A DNA stretch of 64,000 nt from an uncultured Aquimarina sp. (GTDB taxonomy: Bacteria > Bacteroidota > Bacteroidia > Flavobacteriales > Flavobacteriaceae), in assembly GCA_947489685.1 (NCBI GenBank), contig CANLEM010000003.1:186001-250000 (forward strand), in the 5' to 3' direction. The notes below the pieces were generated by a model that did not search any database, was not told where the DNA came from, and saw only the letters and a list, made by a program, of their open reading frames with translations. The translations under genes were made by a program, and so were the position numbers. Positions 62,440 through 64,000 of the stretch are shown in pieces; the stretch's first letter is position 1, and each line of letters opens with the position of its first letter.

Positions 62440-63138
62440 TTGAAAGACAAACAAATCATTATTGCCATAGATGGGCATTCTTCTACAGGAAAAAGTACTG
62501 TAGCCAAACAATTGGCCAAGGCGCTACAATATATTTATGTTGATACCGGTGCCATGTATAGAGCAGTTACATTATACGCTATGCGCAAGGGGTATATTGA
62601 TGTATCTCATTTTGATCAAGAAGAATTAGAAAATAACCTTCCTTTAATTAGTATTAAGTTTGAGATAAATGCAGTTACAGGTTTGGCTGAAGTTATGTTG
62701 AATGGAGAAAATGTAGAAAAAGAAATTAGAACTTTGGCAGTTTCAAAACACGTAAGTAAAATAGCAGCAGTATCATTGGTTAGAAAAAAATTGGTGGAAC
62801 AACAGCATCAAATGGGAAAAGACAAAGGAATTGTAATGGATGGTCGAGATATAGGAACTGTGGTTTTTCCTAATGCCAAATTAAAGTTATTTATGACGGC
62901 AACGGCAAAGGATAGGGCAGAACGTCGATTTTTGGAACTAAAAGAAAGAGGAGAAAATGTTACTTATGAGGACGTATTAAAAAATGTGGTGAATAGAGAT
63001 CATATTGATAGTACAAGAAAAGACTCTCCACTTAGAAAAGCTGGAGATGCAATCAAAATAGATAATTCTAATCTTACGTTAGAACAACAATTTGAACAAA
63101 TTTTACAACTAGCTAAGACAACTATTAAAAATGCCTAG
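62440..63138 (+). CDS. cmk: Cytidylate kinase
   Basis: 232 aa, TTG start giving KDKQIIIAIDGHSSTGKST, with the P-loop GHSSTGKS at residues 12-19; DTGAMYRAVTLYA, then GRDIGTVVFPNA and a final RKDSPLRKAGDAIKIDNS region complete the (d)CMP kinase pattern. It phosphorylates CMP and dCMP with ATP. TATTTTTG at 62392-62399 is a possible -7 element, though its nearest TTG is 14 bases away. Overlaps the 3' end of the convergent gene by 4 bases. Confidence 0.95.
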   Translation: MKDKQIIIAIDGHSSTGKSTVAKQLAKALQYIYVDTGAMYRAVTLYAMRKGYIDVSHFDQEELENNLPLISIKFEINAVTGLAEVMLNGENVEKEIRTLAVSKHVSKIAAVSLVRKKLVEQQHQMGKDKGIVMDGRDIGTVVFPNAKLKLFMTATAKDRAERRFLELKERGENVTYEDVLKNVVNRDHIDSTRKDSPLRKAGDAIKIDNSNLTLEQQFEQILQLAKTTIKNA

Positions 63139-63500
63139 TCTTTTGTAGGCTCACGAGTATTGATTACATAATTTTCAATACTAGTAAAGTTTATAATATC
63201 TCTTGAGTCATAAAACCTTAAATCTTCCTTGATCCATTCAATTAATTCTATAAACTGATTACCTCGCCTTATCACAAGAATGCGATTGAGCATTAATACA
63301 TCATCCGAGACGGTTAAATATTTTTGTATTGAAGAATCTGTTATTTGATAAAATGGTTTCTCTCCTAAGATGCGATATTGCAAACCATCATTCAAAACAA
63401 TTTGATCTTTACGCTCATAGAGGACCGAAGTTTTGGATAATGATTGGGCGTAATTACTAACAGAAATGCATAAAAAAACCAAAAGTAATACTCTTTTCAT
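63135..63500 (-). CDS. Small secreted protein of unknown function
   Basis: 121 aa with a clear signal peptide (MKRVLLLVFLCISVSNYAQS). The mature 100 residues are mixed alpha/beta with no motif I recognise. Upstream (63524-63556) is a large imperfect inverted repeat only 24 bases from the start. Convergent with cmk with overlapping ends. The protein looks real by its signal peptide and its ordered codon use; function unknown. Confidence 0.65.
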   Translation of the reverse strand: MKRVLLLVFLCISVSNYAQSLSKTSVLYERKDQIVLNDGLQYRILGEKPFYQITDSSIQKYLTVSDDVLMLNRILVIRRGNQFIELIEWIKEDLRFYDSRDIINFTSIENYVINTREPTKD

Positions 63501-63523
63501 AGGAACAAGATATAAATTTCAAT

Positions 63524-63556
63524 ACATAAAATTATGGTTTTACCGTAATTTTATGT
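63524..63556. repeat. Imperfect inverted repeat, 14-base arms
   Basis: Arms ACATAAAATTATGG and CCGTAATTTTATGT pair with one T-G wobble around a 5-base loop. It lies in the presumed leader of the minus-strand gene starting at 63500. There is no T-run directly after it on the minus strand, so a terminator is unlikely; an operator or RNA leader hairpin is possible. Confidence 0.5.
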
Positions 63557-63661
63557 GGTTTTACTTGTTTCTACTAGTATCTTTTCGATGAAATACACAG
63601 TTTATAGATATATAACATGTGCCAAAGGCAAATATTGAAAATGATCAATATGCATCTAAAA

Positions 63662-63686
63662 AAAAGCCGCAAATGATGCGGCTTTT
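63662..63686 (-). terminator. Intrinsic terminator after the LysM gene
   Basis: AAAAGCCGCA and TGCGGCTTTT pair perfectly across a 5-base loop; the A-run on the plus strand makes the U-run for the minus-strand gene whose stop is at 63709. Confidence 0.88.
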
Positions 63687-63708
63687 AAAATATATAAAGT
63701 GATTATGT

Positions 63709-64000
63709 TTATAGGTTCGGGATGATCAATTCTTGATCTGGATGAATAACATCAGGATTTTTAAGAATACCTGTATTTGCTTCAAAAATAGCTTTGTATT
63801 TCATTGGGTCACCATAATAATGCTTAGCAATTTTACTTAACGATTCTCCACTCTTTACAACATGCTTATGATAAAATGAAGTGTCGGCCACATTAATATC
63901 TGCCACTATATCTGAAGGAGATTCTCCGCCTATTTCTTTTATTTTATCCCAAAGCTGGTTTTTTTCGTATTGCGTTTGAGCAGTACCTTTTATCTTTAGT
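63709..64000 (-). CDS. BON-LysM peptidoglycan-binding protein, 5' end missing
   Basis: The frame is open from the stop at 63709 to the right edge, so the true start is outside; the GTG at 63906 is not the start. The visible C-terminal 96 residues include the end of a BON-like domain (LKIKGTAQTQYEKNQLWDKI) and a full LysM domain (KHVVKSGESLSKIAKHYYGD through PDVIHPDQELIIPN). This matches the YgaU-type BON-LysM proteins that bind peptidoglycan. A terminator follows. Confidence 0.88.
   Translation of the reverse strand, partial: LKIKGTAQTQYEKNQLWDKIKEIGGESPSDIVADINVADTSFYHKHVVKSGESLSKIAKHYYGDPMKYKAIFEANTGILKNPDVIHPDQELIIPNL

Overview
The window reads as one chromosomal stretch of a Flavobacteriaceae-type Bacteroidota, probably marine (an Aquimarina-like genus is a guess from gene content). 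The DNA is AT-rich, Shine-Dalgarno signals are weak, several upstream regions carry the TAnnTTTG -7 element of this phylum, and families typical of flavobacteria are present (DUF1835, head-GIN adhesin, EpsG polymerase, BON-LysM protein). I saw no rRNA, tRNA, CRISPR array, transposase or prophage gene.

Layout. 1-6521 is housekeeping or unlinked metabolism: a substrate-binding protein cut by the left edge, a 48-residue membrane peptide, a four-gene minus-strand operon (2OG oxygenase, SUI1/eIF1-like, DUF1835, nucleoside phosphorylase) and a fused alpha/beta 2-oxoacid dehydrogenase E1. 6774-55298 is one very large surface-polysaccharide superlocus. 55458-58391 is a minus-strand ECF sigma / putative anti-sigma / two adhesin-like proteins operon. 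58616-64000 is lon, an mreB paralogue, cmk, a small secreted protein and a LysM protein cut by the right edge.

The polysaccharide locus has three plus-strand blocks separated by two minus-strand insertions. Block 1 (6774-30355) makes a UDP-GalNAcA-type precursor (epimerase, dehydrogenase) and holds the Wzx flippase, EpsG-type polymerase, five glycosyltransferases, a pyruvyltransferase, a QueC-like PP-loop protein, a CapK/PaaK-like adenylate-forming enzyme, three MBOAT O-acyltransferases each followed by an SGNH-type protein, and a complete Dlt-like set in the order adenylation enzyme, carrier protein, MBOAT, SGNH protein. A minus-strand beta-helix lipoprotein follows (30435-32411). Block 2 (32761-45056) has a PglA-like glycosyltransferase, a sugar-transfer ATP-grasp protein, a second CapK-like enzyme, two PglC-like phosphoglycosyl transferases, a second adenylation/carrier pair, a PglD-like acetyltransferase, an FAD/NAD(P) enzyme and three GNAT/FemAB-like transferases. 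A minus-strand MBOAT-SGNH pair (45095-47527) is followed by block 3 (48199-54564): PglE-like aminotransferase, PglF-like dehydratase, Wza and Wzc, with a convergent CpsB-type phosphatase.

Together the genes predict a Wzx/Wzy-type polysaccharide begun on a diacetylbacillosamine-like sugar, containing an acidic amino sugar, and heavily decorated. The unusual part is the decoration machinery: four MBOAT-SGNH pairs, two Dlt-type adenylation/carrier pairs with different specificity-pocket residues, two CapK-like enzymes and several GNAT/FemAB-like enzymes in 42 kb. The best candidate for an undescribed system is this Dlt-like acylation or aminoacylation of a Gram-negative exopolysaccharide. Its chemistry cannot be read from sequence alone.
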